Assembly (NCBI GenBank): GCA_947468275.1
Contig: CANIKO010000007.1
Coordinates: forward strand, 108,130 to 172,129
Reading direction: 5' to 3'
From: Bacteroidota bacterium
GTDB lineage: Bacteria; Bacteroidota; Bacteroidia; NS11-12g; UBA9320
DNA length: 64,000 bases
The translations under genes were made by a program, and so were the position numbers. The notes beneath the pieces were generated by a model that saw nothing but the letters and a program-made list of their open reading frames with translations, made no database searches and was not told the DNA's origin. Positions 38,384 to 47,395 of the stretch are shown here, piece after piece. How positions within the stretch are numbered: position 1 is the stretch's first letter; each line of letters opens with the position of its first letter.

Positions 38384-39195
38384 CATCTTTTTATGATGAA
38401 AAGGTTGTCATAATTACAGGTTCATCCATGGGTATTGGAAAATCGTTAGCTTTACTTTTGGGGAAACAAAATGCTCATATAGTTTTAAATGCCAGAAACG
38501 AAGTCAAATTATTAGCAACCGAAACCGAATTGAAGGCTGAGGGTTGCAGTGTGATTAGTTGTATTGGGGATGTAACCAAGGAAGAGGATTGTAAAAAGTT
38601 AATTGATATTGCACTCGCACATTTTGGAAAAATTGATATTCTAATAAATAATGCAGGTATATCGATGCGAGGAATGGTGGAACAAATCCCCGCAAGTTTA
38701 GTTTCTACAATATTCAATACTAATACCATTGCTCCAATTGTTCTCTCTCAAAAAGCTTTACCACATATTAAGCAAACTGGGGGGAGTATAGTGTTCATAT
38801 CCAGTTTGGCAGCATTGCGAGGGTTGCCTCTCATATCGATCTATTGTGCCTCAAAAATGGCATTAACGGCGGTGGCCGAATCTATGAGGATTGAAACCAA
38901 AGACCATGGTGTTCATATCGGATTGGTATTTGTAGGTTTTACAAAATCCGAAAAAGAAAAAACGGTGTTAAATTCGGAGGGAAACCTAACCTTCTTAGGT
39001 GAACGAAAAGGCATTTTTTATAACGGTATTTCTGATGTTGCAAAACAAATAAGTAAAAATATTAAACGCAGACAAAAGCAGACTGTGGTTGGTGTGTCAG
39101 GGAAAATATACTACTTCTTTTCAAAATTCTTCCCGCGACTTATGGAATTAATAATCATAAAGTCGCAAAAACAATTAAATAGGCTTTCTAAATAA
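38380..39195 (+). CDS. Classical short-chain dehydrogenase/reductase
   Basis: The 271-residue protein has TGSSMGIGKS (cofactor binding), NNAG in LINNAGISMRG, catalytic Ser in FISSLAAL, and the active-site YCASK. All catalytic residues are present, unlike the SDR at 26983. A basic, amphipathic C-terminal tail (FFSKFFPRLMELIIIK) could touch a membrane, fitting a lipid-like substrate. It overlaps the CPBP gene by four bases and ends the operon that starts at 36612. Confidence 0.9.
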   Translation: MTSFYDEKVVIITGSSMGIGKSLALLLGKQNAHIVLNARNEVKLLATETELKAEGCSVISCIGDVTKEEDCKKLIDIALAHFGKIDILINNAGISMRGMVEQIPASLVSTIFNTNTIAPIVLSQKALPHIKQTGGSIVFISSLAALRGLPLISIYCASKMALTAVAESMRIETKDHGVHIGLVFVGFTKSEKEKTVLNSEGNLTFLGERKGIFYNGISDVAKQISKNIKRRQKQTVVGVSGKIYYFFSKFFPRLMELIIIKSQKQLNRLSK

Positions 39196-39509
39196 TTATT
39201 TCTATTTAGGTTTCAAATGAGATGGAATGATTAGCATTCAATCGGCTTAACTCATCCTTCCAATTATCTTTAATTTCCATGATTTATAAATAAAAATATA
39301 TCATAATACGCAAATCGTCCTATTCTTTTTGCATTAATTACCTCATTGCAAGCATAGCTAAAGGTGAATTATTAAAAAATGCAACTTCCTATGATATTTT
39401 ATTTTGCAATTGCAGAAAATGCGAATTTTGGAAATTGCACCCCCTATTGCCAATTTTAATAGTATAGCTTAAAAACCAAAATTTGCATCCACAAAAAATT
39501 TAAAAAATC
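39196..39509. other. Leader region of the first CsgG-like cassette
   Basis: There is no coding frame here. The region has several TTGCA/TGCAA half sites (39380, 39404, 39410, 39436) including the TTGCA-N5-TGCGA dyad. No clear TAnnTTTG box is found. Nothing else is recognised. Confidence 0.4.
39410..39424. promoter_or_regulatory. Second copy of the TTGCA-N5-TGCRA motif
   Basis: TTGCA-GAAAA-TGCGA differs from the palindrome at 36515 at one stem base and shares the AATTTT that follows. It lies about 85 bases before the ATG of the first cassette. Further TTGCA half sites surround it. A common regulator for both regions is possible. Confidence 0.35.
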
Positions 39510-40649
39510 ATGAAACATTTAAAAAACACCATCGAAAAATTATTGCTCTCAATACTATTATTAGGAGTGTCGGCTTTTGCAAAAGCACAAAATGAAACAA
39601 AACCTTTGGCCGCCGTTCTTGGTATTGAAAGTAAAGGAATCATTAATAATACCGAATCAATAAGCTACATGGTTCGGCTGGAATTGGAAAAATTAAATAT
39701 TTACAATATCATGGATAAATATGATATGGCTGAATTAGTGAAAAAAAATGGAATTGATGTCGCCTCATGCTATGGAAAATCTTGTGTGGTAGCTGCTGGA
39801 AAAAGCCTAGGTACAGATAAAATGATTACTGGTAGTATCGAACGCTTTGGTGAAAAAATTGTAATTTCATTAAAGGTAATTGATGTTAAAACAGAAACCG
39901 TTGAAAAACACGATGCCACTGAATATCAAAATTTGCAGCCCGAGTTGCAGCGCATGATTGCTATCTCGGTCCAAAAACTGTTAGGTATCCCCACCAATCA
40001 AGATGTGGTGAATGTATTAGTAAATTATGAAGCACCCATATCCAGTCCACAAACACAAGTCAAACTAAGCGGGCCAAGAATGGGAGCATCTATGGCATTT
40101 GGCGATGCGGCTAAAGTACTTACTGCCCCAAAAAGTCAGGGAGGGTTTGATATGTATCCTGCCAATTTTCAAATAGGATGGCAATTTGAAAAACAATATG
40201 TAAGTGCCGGAAATTTCCAGGCCTTGGTTGAATTTTTTCCAATGATTGGTGGATTGGAATCAGGAAAATTTATTCCATCATTTACATTTTTGAATGGATT
40301 TAGATTTGGTAAAGCAGGATGGGAATTTGCATTTGGACCTAACTTAAGAATGGTAACAAAATCGAGTGGCTTTTTTGATACTGATAATACTTTAGGGAAA
40401 GGAAAAAATGCCTGGCATTTAGAAAAGGATTGGACTTCTACTACTAAAAATCCATATACCATTGAAAACCGATTGGACAGCCGTGGATATACAACTCTTT
40501 CTACAAGCCTGTTTATTGGAGTTGGTCGCACCTTCAAATCAGGATACTTAAATATTCCGGTAAACATTTATGTATTGCCGCGCAAAGAAGGAACTATTGC
40601 TGGTTTTTCATTCGGGTTTAATATTTACAAAAAACCTAAAGTAATTTAA
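39510..40649 (+). CDS. Secreted CsgG/TolB-N-like protein with beta-rich C terminus (cassette copy 1)
   Basis: The 379-residue protein has a signal peptide (MKHLKNTIEKLLLSILLL, cleavage near AKAQ). The N-terminal half (LAAVLGIESKGI, YMVRLELEKL, GKSLGTDKMITGSIERFGEK, ISLKVIDVKT) resembles the CsgG/LpoB/TolB-N fold that senses or nucleates periplasmic assemblies. The C-terminal half (GPRMGASMAFG to FSFGFNIYKKP) is beta-rich and may be a barrel or barrel-like domain. The exact family is not certain. Copy 2 at 41146 is roughly 80 percent identical. A small membrane-anchored partner gene follows after 16 bases. Confidence 0.65.
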   Translation: MKHLKNTIEKLLLSILLLGVSAFAKAQNETKPLAAVLGIESKGIINNTESISYMVRLELEKLNIYNIMDKYDMAELVKKNGIDVASCYGKSCVVAAGKSLGTDKMITGSIERFGEKIVISLKVIDVKTETVEKHDATEYQNLQPELQRMIAISVQKLLGIPTNQDVVNVLVNYEAPISSPQTQVKLSGPRMGASMAFGDAAKVLTAPKSQGGFDMYPANFQIGWQFEKQYVSAGNFQALVEFFPMIGGLESGKFIPSFTFLNGFRFGKAGWEFAFGPNLRMVTKSSGFFDTDNTLGKGKNAWHLEKDWTSTTKNPYTIENRLDSRGYTTLSTSLFIGVGRTFKSGYLNIPVNIYVLPRKEGTIAGFSFGFNIYKKPKVI

Positions 40650-40665
40650 GTTCCATAAAAAAATC

Positions 40666-40986
40666 ATGCGCCAACTAATTATTATTGCATGTTTTGGGCT
40701 CTTATTAGTCTCAGCAGTTATACAAAAACCCTGGCCCGACCTTTCAAAAAAAGAAGATTTGAAAACCCTCGGAATGGGCAGAATAGTTGAAACGGATGGG
40801 AGCATTTTCACAAAAATAATTTTAGAAGAAGTGAATGATTATTCAATTGTTTATATAAAAAATGAGAGCCTGCATGATATGGCAATTGATAAAATTAATC
40901 GAATGGAATTTAATAATACCAAATGGGGACCTTTAAAAATTGAATTTAATAATGGAAAACCTATTTTTTCATTATTAGATCATTAA
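40666..40986 (+). CDS. Small anchored/secreted partner protein (cassette copy 1)
   Basis: The 106-residue protein has an N-terminal hydrophobic segment (MRQLIIIACFGLLLVSA), then a compact region with GRIVETDGSIF, YIKNESLHDM and MEFNNTKWGP. No family is recognised. The same gene pair recurs downstream, with the conserved core LHDM-x3-KI-x-R-x-EF-x-NTKWGP retained in both copies. That points to selection on function together with the upstream gene. Confidence 0.65.
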   Translation: MRQLIIIACFGLLLVSAVIQKPWPDLSKKEDLKTLGMGRIVETDGSIFTKIILEEVNDYSIVYIKNESLHDMAIDKINRMEFNNTKWGPLKIEFNNGKPIFSLLDH

Positions 40987-41002
40987 AAAATACTTATAAA
41001 TG

Positions 41003-41055
41003 GGTGAAATCACCTTTGCATTTTTGATGAATGCGAAAGTGATTTTACCTTTTTT
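41003..41055 (+). terminator. Long stem-loop terminator after cassette copy 1
   Basis: GGTGAAATCACCTTTGCAT (41003-41021) pairs with ATGCGAAAGTGATTTTACC (41031-41049) with three mismatches, followed by TTTTTT. It is a strong intrinsic terminator that separates the two cassettes, so copy 2 probably has its own promoter. Confidence 0.7.
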
Positions 41056-41145
41056 AGTTAATGTTAAAAATCATTTTTTAGAGTGTTTCATATCACGGTC
41101 TGTAAATTTAGGTCATCTGAAATTTGATGTTTAAATATTTCAATT

Positions 41146-42285
41146 ATGAAAACCATCAAAAAGCACATCCAATTACTTTTTCTAATTTTTATAACATTTG
41201 GAGTTTCATTAATTGCTAAAGCACAAACCACATTAAAACCTTTGGCAGCAGTCCTTGCTATTGAAAGTAAGGGGGTCATTAATAACTCCGAATCGGTAAG
41301 TTATATGGTACGGCTAGAACTGGAAAAATTAAATGTTTACACCATCATGGATAAATATGATATGGCTGAATTGGTTAAAAAAAACGGAATTGATATTTCA
41401 AGCTGTTACGGAAAAACTTGTATAATAGCTGCCGGTAAAAGCCTTGATGTAGATAAAATGATTACCGGCAGCGTTGAACGTTTTGGTGAAAAAATTGTAA
41501 TTTCATTAAAAGTAATTGACATTAAAACAGAAAATGTAGAACGGCACGATGCCACTGAATATCAAAATTTGCAGCCTGAATTGCAACGCATGATTGCTAT
41601 TTCAGTCCAAAAGCTAGTAGGAGTTACTCCCGATGAAACCATTGTGAACGTATTGGTAAATTATGATGCCCCTATTTCCAGCCCACAAACACAAGTGAAA
41701 CTTAATGGTCCAAGAATGGGAACTTCAGCCACATTTGGTGATGCAGGAAGGGTGCTATCTGCCCCAAAAAGCGAAGGTGGATTTGACATGTACCCAGTTA
41801 ATTTTCAAATCGGTTGGCAATTTGAGAAACAATACATAAGTGCCGGAAATTTTCAGGCACTGGTGGAGTTTCTTCCTATGATTGGAGGATTAGAATCGGG
41901 CAGATTTATTCCTTCTTTCACATTTCTTAATGGTTTTCGGATGGGAAAAGGAGGATGGGAATTTGCCTTCGGCCCTAATTTTAGAATTATTACAAAAGCA
42001 AATGGCTTCTTTGATAGTGAGAATAAATTAGGTGGGGGTAATAATAAATGGTACTTAGAAAAAGATTGGAATCTAACAACTCCTAATCCTTATACCATCG
42101 AAAACCGCTTGGACAGTCGCGGATATGGAGCTCTTTCTACTAGCCTGTTTATGGGTGTAGGTCGCACTTTTAAATCAGGATACTTAAATATTCCAGTAAA
42201 CCTTTATTTCTTGCCGCGTAAAGAAGGTAGTATTTTAGGGTTTTCATTTGGGTTTAACATTTATAAAAAACCGAAAGTACAGTAA
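41146..42285 (+). CDS. Secreted CsgG/TolB-N-like protein (cassette copy 2)
   Basis: A 379-residue paralogue of the protein at 39510, with the same length and domain layout: signal peptide (MKTIKKHIQLLFLIFITFG), CsgG/TolB-N-like half (LAAVLAIESKGV, GKSLDVDKMITGSVERFGEK) and beta-rich half ending FSFGFNIYKKPKVQ. Differences are spread along the protein and mostly conservative, so both copies appear functional. It is followed after 17 bases by its small partner. Confidence 0.65.
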   Translation: MKTIKKHIQLLFLIFITFGVSLIAKAQTTLKPLAAVLAIESKGVINNSESVSYMVRLELEKLNVYTIMDKYDMAELVKKNGIDISSCYGKTCIIAAGKSLDVDKMITGSVERFGEKIVISLKVIDIKTENVERHDATEYQNLQPELQRMIAISVQKLVGVTPDETIVNVLVNYDAPISSPQTQVKLNGPRMGTSATFGDAGRVLSAPKSEGGFDMYPVNFQIGWQFEKQYISAGNFQALVEFLPMIGGLESGRFIPSFTFLNGFRMGKGGWEFAFGPNFRIITKANGFFDSENKLGGGNNKWYLEKDWNLTTPNPYTIENRLDSRGYGALSTSLFMGVGRTFKSGYLNIPVNLYFLPRKEGSILGFSFGFNIYKKPKVQ

Positions 42286-42302
42286 TTTGAAATGGTATAA
42301 TT

Positions 42303-42620
42303 ATGCGTAATCTGGTTGTTGTGTCTTTTTTAATCCTAATTTTTGCTTTTTTAATTTTTCAGCATGATTTGCCTGATTTGAGTAATAAAAACGACCTTAA
42401 AAGTTTAGGAACAGGAAGAATAATAGAGACCGACAAAAGTATCATTACAAGTATAACATTGTATGAGGTTAGTGATTACTTTATTGTTTATGTAAAGGAG
42501 GAAAGTTTGCATGATATGATGATGGATAAAATAGATAGAATTGAATTTAGGAATACAAAATGGGGGCCAATTACCATTCGATTTCCCGAAAATAAACCTC
42601 AAATAATCAAAAGGCAGTAA
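42303..42620 (+). CDS. Small anchored/secreted partner protein (cassette copy 2)
   Basis: The 105-residue paralogue of the protein at 40666 has the same hydrophobic N terminus (MRNLVVVSFLILIFAFLIF) and the conserved core (GRIIETDKSII, VKEESLHDM, IEFRNTKWGP). It diverges more than its partner does from copy 1, especially at the two ends. A short AATTCGA/TCGAATT hairpin follows the stop but lacks a T-run. Confidence 0.65.
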   Translation: MRNLVVVSFLILIFAFLIFQHDLPDLSNKNDLKSLGTGRIIETDKSIITSITLYEVSDYFIVYVKEESLHDMMMDKIDRIEFRNTKWGPITIRFPENKPQIIKRQ

Positions 42621-42706
42621 TTCGATGAAAAGACCTCGAATTGCTATTAATTAAATTCGTTTTTCATATTACAAACTGTAATTTTTTTTTGCTATTTGAA
42701 TTACCC

Positions 42707-42714
42707 TATTTTTG
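42707..42714 (+). promoter_or_regulatory. -7 box before the broken kinase gene
   Basis: TATTTTTG matches TAnnTTTG and lies 41 bases before the ATG at 42756. It suggests that the damaged gene was once transcribed on its own. Confidence 0.4.
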
Positions 42715-42755
42715 AAAAGCCAAATACATCTTTGTATTGAAAGATTTTGGAAACT

Positions 42756-43326
42756 ATGAGTGAATTATTTCATTTTCTTTGTTTGTCAGGCTTAACAATA
42801 GGGTTATTTTCCTTAGCTGAATGGATGTATCATGTAAAAAAAATTCATGTTGAAATAACGCGTAAAATGGTTCATGTTGGGTCGGGTTTGCTCGCCTTAT
42901 TTTTGCCGGTTTATTTTCAAAATCAGTGGTGGGTGTTATTAATATGCGGATTGTTTCAATTGATATTAGTAATTAGCATGAACCGCGGTTTTCTTAAAAG
43001 CATCAATGCTGTAAATCGAAAAACCTACGGAAGCGTCGTATTCCCAATGGTAGTGTATTTTTGGAACGATATATCCGTTATTAAAATTTAAAAAACTCAA
43101 TAAAAGTGTTGGAGGCACATTTGCCTTTTGGTTGGGAGCATTTACTTTGTCATGCGTTGTACTGCTTTCTTCTCATCTTTTCAATACCAAAGACATTACA
43201 TGGGTAGCGATTTTTATTGCAACTGTGGCAAGTTTAACCGAACTATACAGCAAAAAAGGGCTCGATAATCTTTTTATACCCCTAGCCGTATTAATTACAA
43301 TGTATCTGGTGGAGTATTTTTTTTAG
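42756..43326 (+). pseudogene. Phytol/dolichol kinase-like (CTP-dependent) membrane protein, frame-disrupted
   Basis: The first frame (start 42756, MSELFHFLCLSG) reads as the N-terminal half of the polyprenol kinase/phosphatidate cytidylyltransferase-like family (ITRKMVHVGSGLLALFLP, YGSVVFPMVVYF) and stops at 43091. The second half continues in another frame from about 43063: YPLLKFKKLNKSVGGTFAFW, ending LVEYFF at 43326. Taken together the reading is about 190 residues, some 35 short of the family, and the central Asp-containing active-site segment is missing. A frame-changing deletion near 43060 explains this. Sequencing error alone would not, because residues are missing too. Confidence 0.75.
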
Positions 43327-43355
43327 AATAAACGCACTACTTTCCCCCTCTATTT

Positions 43356-45989
43356 TTAATAACTTCTTCCAAAAATCTTTGTATCCTCGACCTCTTTCAT
43401 CGCTATTATCATATCTAAAGCCACAGGCACCACATCGCTGCAAATAGTAATAAAACTATCTTTGGTAGCATTATCCATCACAAAATTTATAGCTTCTACT
43501 TCGTTGGGTATAGCGTGAACTATTTTATTAGGGTCTACCGAATAAATTCCTTTTGTTATTAAATCAATAATTTCCTGACCACTTTTTCCCCTTAAATTTT
43601 TATCCTGACGAATAACTATTTCATCAAATAATTGAGCCGCTTCAGCGCCTAATGAAATGGTATCTTCATCGCGTCGGTCACCCACTCCTGCTATCACACC
43701 CACTTTTCGAGGACTTTCAACTTTTTTCAAAAACTTACCTAATGCCTGCAACCCTGCAGTGTTATGAGCATAATCTACCATTACGGTAAAGTTATTAAAA
43801 TGAAACATATTCATTCTTCCGGGGGTTTGGGCCGGAGAGGGTATAAAGGTTTGCAAAGCCAACCTGATATCTTCCAATTTAAAATTTCGAAGATATGAAG
43901 CCATCACTACTGGCAATGTATTTGCAATATTAAATTCGGCTCTTCCTCCAAATGTTATTGGGATATTAGTTACTTTTTCGACACGAATTTTCCACTCTCC
44001 TTTGAGTATGGATACGTACCCATTTTCAAAAACTGTGGCCAATCCGCCTTCTTTGCAATGCTCCTTAATTCGGGGATTATTTTCATCCAAACTAAACAAG
44101 GCCACTTTGCACGTCACGTCGTTTCTCATTCCATAAACCAAATCGTCATCAGCGTTTAATACAGCATAACCGTTCGGCAAAACACTTCGAGGAACTACTG
44201 ATTTTACTCGGGCTAATTGTTCGATGGTATCAATTCCCTGCAAGCCCAAATGATCGGCTGCTATATTGGTAACTATTGCCAAATCACAATTATGGAAACC
44301 TAAACCAGCTTTTAATATCCCACCTCTGGCACATTCCAAAACAGCCAAATCTACAGAAGGATCCTTTAATACAAACTCGGCCGATACAGGTCCGGTGCAA
44401 TCGCCACGCATCATCAATTCATTTTGAATATAAATTCCATCGGTGGTAGTATAACCTACTTTATGGCCAATTTGCTTACAAATATGAGCCATCAATCGGG
44501 TGGTAGTCGTTTTTCCATTTGTACCCGAAACAGCAATTATTGGAATACGCGCTGAGGTCCCTGGAGGATACAACATATCAATCACAGGCTCAGCAACATT
44601 CCGTCCAATTCCTTCTGTTGGATCAAGGTGCATGCGAAACCCCGGAGCTGCATTTACTTCTAATACCGCTCCACCATTTTCTGAAATAGGGGTACTTAAA
44701 TCGGGAGCCATAATATCAATACCACAAATATCCAATCCAATGATTCGAGCTATTCGTTCGCACATGAAGATATTACTTGGGTGCACCAAATCCGTTACAT
44801 CAGTTGCGGTACCCCCTGTACTGATGTTGGCCGTAGGCTTTAACCATAATTCTTCATATTCGGGCAATATGGTGTCGAGTGTAAATCCATTTTCAGTTAA
44901 AATATTTTGGGTAAAATGGTCCACTTTTATTTGGGTCAAAACTTTTTCATGTCCATAACCACGGCGTGGATCTGAATTTACACTATCAATTAATTCCTGA
45001 ATTGTACTTTTGCCGTCCCCAACTACTGCTGCCGGAGTTCTTTTAGCTGCACAAATAAATTTATAATTAATAACCAATATCCGATGGTCAAATCCAGTTA
45101 TGAATTTTTCTACTATAATACCTTTACCATATTTTTGAGCTGCATGAAACCCGATTAATAAATCGTTCCAATTGGTAAGGTTGGTTGTAGCGCCCTTTCC
45201 ATGATTTCCGTTTACTGGTTTTGTAACCAATGGATATCCATACTTATTTGCTGCAGATAATAATTCTTCTTCATCATAACAAATTCTACCACGCGGCACT
45301 GGAATTTCAGCTGCCTCCAAAAGATTTTTGGTATCTTCCTTATCGCAGGCTATTTCTACCGCTATACTACTAGTGGTACTGGCAATGGTAGCTTGTATCC
45401 TATGCTGATTTACCCCATAACCCAATTGCACCAACGAGTGGTTATTTAACCGTATATACGGGATTTTGCGTTTTACGGCTTCATCTACAATTGAACCTGT
45501 ACTTGGCCCCAATCGGTCATTTTCTCTTATTTCACGTAGCTCCTGAATAACCTCATTTATATCATAATCCTCACCGGATATAAGTGCCTCTGCTATTCTA
45601 ACTGCCGATTTAGCGGCATGTATTCCCGCTTTTTGTTCATAATAACTAAATACGACATGATACACTCCTTTGTTAGCTGTTTCACGGGTACGGCCAAAAC
45701 CACATTCCATACCCGCCAGAGTTTGTATTTCTAAGGCAATATGCTCTATTACATGCCCCATCCATGTTCCATCTTTAACTCTAAGGAAAAAACCACCGGG
45801 CTTACCGGGAGAGCATCTATGCGAATGCATACTGGGAAACATTTTTTCAATTCGTTCCGAAAAACCTTCTATTGTATTGGTTGGGCGTTGTTCTAATTCT
45901 TCCAAATCCAAACGCATTACTATCAATTTATGCCGTTTTACATTCCAGTAATTGGGCCCGTTCATTACCTTTATATCTATTATTTTCAT
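43356..45989 (-). CDS. cphA: Cyanophycin synthetase
   Basis: About 877 residues from the ATG at 45989 (MKIIDIKVMNGPNYWNVKRH, the typical family start; the frame extends 8 codons upstream). CphA polymerises Asp and Arg into cyanophycin, a nitrogen and carbon store, using ATP. The N domain (about 1-160) has the conserved MHSHRCSPGKPGGF and GHVIEHIALEIQ. The ATP-grasp domain (about 210-470) carries KPVNGNHGKG. The Mur-ligase-like domain has the P-loop SGTNGKTTTT (about residue 490) and VDYAHNTAG. All three domains are complete. Divergent from cyanophycinase, with 300 bases between. Confidence 0.96.
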   Translation of the reverse strand: MKIIDIKVMNGPNYWNVKRHKLIVMRLDLEELEQRPTNTIEGFSERIEKMFPSMHSHRCSPGKPGGFFLRVKDGTWMGHVIEHIALEIQTLAGMECGFGRTRETANKGVYHVVFSYYEQKAGIHAAKSAVRIAEALISGEDYDINEVIQELREIRENDRLGPSTGSIVDEAVKRKIPYIRLNNHSLVQLGYGVNQHRIQATIASTTSSIAVEIACDKEDTKNLLEAAEIPVPRGRICYDEEELLSAANKYGYPLVTKPVNGNHGKGATTNLTNWNDLLIGFHAAQKYGKGIIVEKFITGFDHRILVINYKFICAAKRTPAAVVGDGKSTIQELIDSVNSDPRRGYGHEKVLTQIKVDHFTQNILTENGFTLDTILPEYEELWLKPTANISTGGTATDVTDLVHPSNIFMCERIARIIGLDICGIDIMAPDLSTPISENGGAVLEVNAAPGFRMHLDPTEGIGRNVAEPVIDMLYPPGTSARIPIIAVSGTNGKTTTTRLMAHICKQIGHKVGYTTTDGIYIQNELMMRGDCTGPVSAEFVLKDPSVDLAVLECARGGILKAGLGFHNCDLAIVTNIAADHLGLQGIDTIEQLARVKSVVPRSVLPNGYAVLNADDDLVYGMRNDVTCKVALFSLDENNPRIKEHCKEGGLATVFENGYVSILKGEWKIRVEKVTNIPITFGGRAEFNIANTLPVVMASYLRNFKLEDIRLALQTFIPSPAQTPGRMNMFHFNNFTVMVDYAHNTAGLQALGKFLKKVESPRKVGVIAGVGDRRDEDTISLGAEAAQLFDEIVIRQDKNLRGKSGQEIIDLITKGIYSVDPNKIVHAIPNEVEAINFVMDNATKDSFITICSDVVPVALDMIIAMKEVEDTKIFGRSY

Positions 45990-46211
45990 ACTATAGAAAT
46001 TTGTATTCGGCAATTTATAGAATTAAATATTAAAAATACAAATTCCATAAATAAACAGTCTTCTTTTTGATAATTAGCACTAAAAGAATTTAAAAATTAT
46101 CGTAATGTGTTAAATTAAACCGTTGAAAAATCATGCAAAAGATAGCCATTTGATGTTTATTACTTGTTACTTAAAAAAGACTTTATCCTTAACTTTATAT
46201 TAATAATGGCC

Positions 46212-46219
46212 TATTTTTG
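46212..46219 (+). promoter_or_regulatory. -7 box upstream of cyanophycinase
   Basis: TATTTTTG matches TAnnTTTG and lies 70 bases before the cphB ATG. No good TTG at -33; the call is tentative. No comparable box was found for cphA on the other strand. Confidence 0.35.
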
Positions 46220-46289
46220 AAGCCTTGTAAAGGTTAATCCCTTAACACAGATTCATCATTAGCTGATTTATAAAACAGAAATAGATTAA

Positions 46290-47159
46290 ATGATCAAAGG
46301 AAAATTAATTTCAATAGGCGGAGCAGAAGATAAAGGCACAGAAGCAGAACCCGATTTTATACAAAAAAACAATCTTAATTTTTTTGAACTTGGTATTCTG
46401 AAACGTGTTGTTGAAGAAATTGGTGGCAGCCATTCCCATATCGAAGTCATTACCACTGCATCTTCCATACCAGAGGAAGTAGGTGAAAATTACCTTAAAG
46501 CATTTGGCAAAATAGGATGTGATAATGTTGGAATAATTCATATAAAATACCGCGACGACGCTGATAATCCCGAATACCTCGAGCGAATTAAAAACTGCGA
46601 TGGCGTAATGTTTTCTGGAGGAAACCAATTGCGATTAACCACAATTTTAGGTGGCTCGGAATTGATGAATATTATTCATAATCGCTACGAAAATGAAAAT
46701 TTTATTGTTGCAGGAACGAGTGCTGGAGCAATGGCTATGAGCAATACGATGATATATCATGGAAACAGTACCACGGCTCATTTAAAAGGGGAAGTTAGAA
46801 TAACAACGGGATTGGCTTTTTTGCAAAATGTAATCATTGATTCACACTTTGAAAAACGTGGCCGTTTTGGTCGCTTAGCTCAAGCTGTCGGCTGCAATCC
46901 ATCATGCATTGGAATTGGATTGGGCGAGGACACCGGATTAATCATTAGTGAAGGCAATCATTTTGAAGCTATCGGAAGCGGATGTGTTATAATTGTTGAC
47001 GGTCATAAGATTCGTCATTCTAATATTGCCGATATACCTGAAGGTAGCCCCATTTCTTTGGAAAACCTTATTGTGCATGTGATGGTGGATGGAGATGTCT
47101 ACGACCTAAAAGAACGCCAGTTTCATGGTAATTTCATATCTCTGATGCAGGAGCATTAA
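46290..47159 (+). CDS. cphB: Cyanophycinase
   Basis: The 289-residue enzyme is a serine exopeptidase of family S51 that cleaves cyanophycin to beta-Asp-Arg dipeptides. The nucleophile is Ser144 in AGTSAGAMAM. The FSGGNQLRL segment (108-116), the conserved DSHFEKRGRFGRL and GIGLGEDTG are present. No signal peptide is seen, so it should act in the cytoplasm on intracellular granules. It is divergent from cphA. No isoaspartyl dipeptidase gene, which would complete degradation, is adjacent. Confidence 0.96.
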   Translation: MIKGKLISIGGAEDKGTEAEPDFIQKNNLNFFELGILKRVVEEIGGSHSHIEVITTASSIPEEVGENYLKAFGKIGCDNVGIIHIKYRDDADNPEYLERIKNCDGVMFSGGNQLRLTTILGGSELMNIIHNRYENENFIVAGTSAGAMAMSNTMIYHGNSTTAHLKGEVRITTGLAFLQNVIIDSHFEKRGRFGRLAQAVGCNPSCIGIGLGEDTGLIISEGNHFEAIGSGCVIIVDGHKIRHSNIADIPEGSPISLENLIVHVMVDGDVYDLKERQFHGNFISLMQEH

Positions 47160-47395
47160 AGATTTTTTGACCCTATTTCTATGTTTTTTCATCAAGCCGT
47201 TTCATGCTTGCGTTAATTCTATTTGGCACATAGCTAAATAGGAATACATTTGCAGATAGGGATGACATTGTGAGACCTATCTACCCAAATTTTGGTATAT
47301 TAGGGTCATTTTATGAGTCCTATGACTTAGTTAGCGATCATAGTAAAAAGACAACAGATCGAACATTTAGCAGACAAATAATTTAAACACATTTA

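Noticed and set aside
43060..43100. Programmed ribosomal frameshift in the kinase-like gene
   Set aside because: No slippery heptamer with a pseudoknot was seen, and about 35 residues including the active site are missing, which frameshifting cannot restore.
44500..44958. A 152-codon forward frame inside the cyanophycin synthetase region
   Set aside because: It is antisense to the conserved ATP-grasp and Mur-ligase part of cphA and has no family features.
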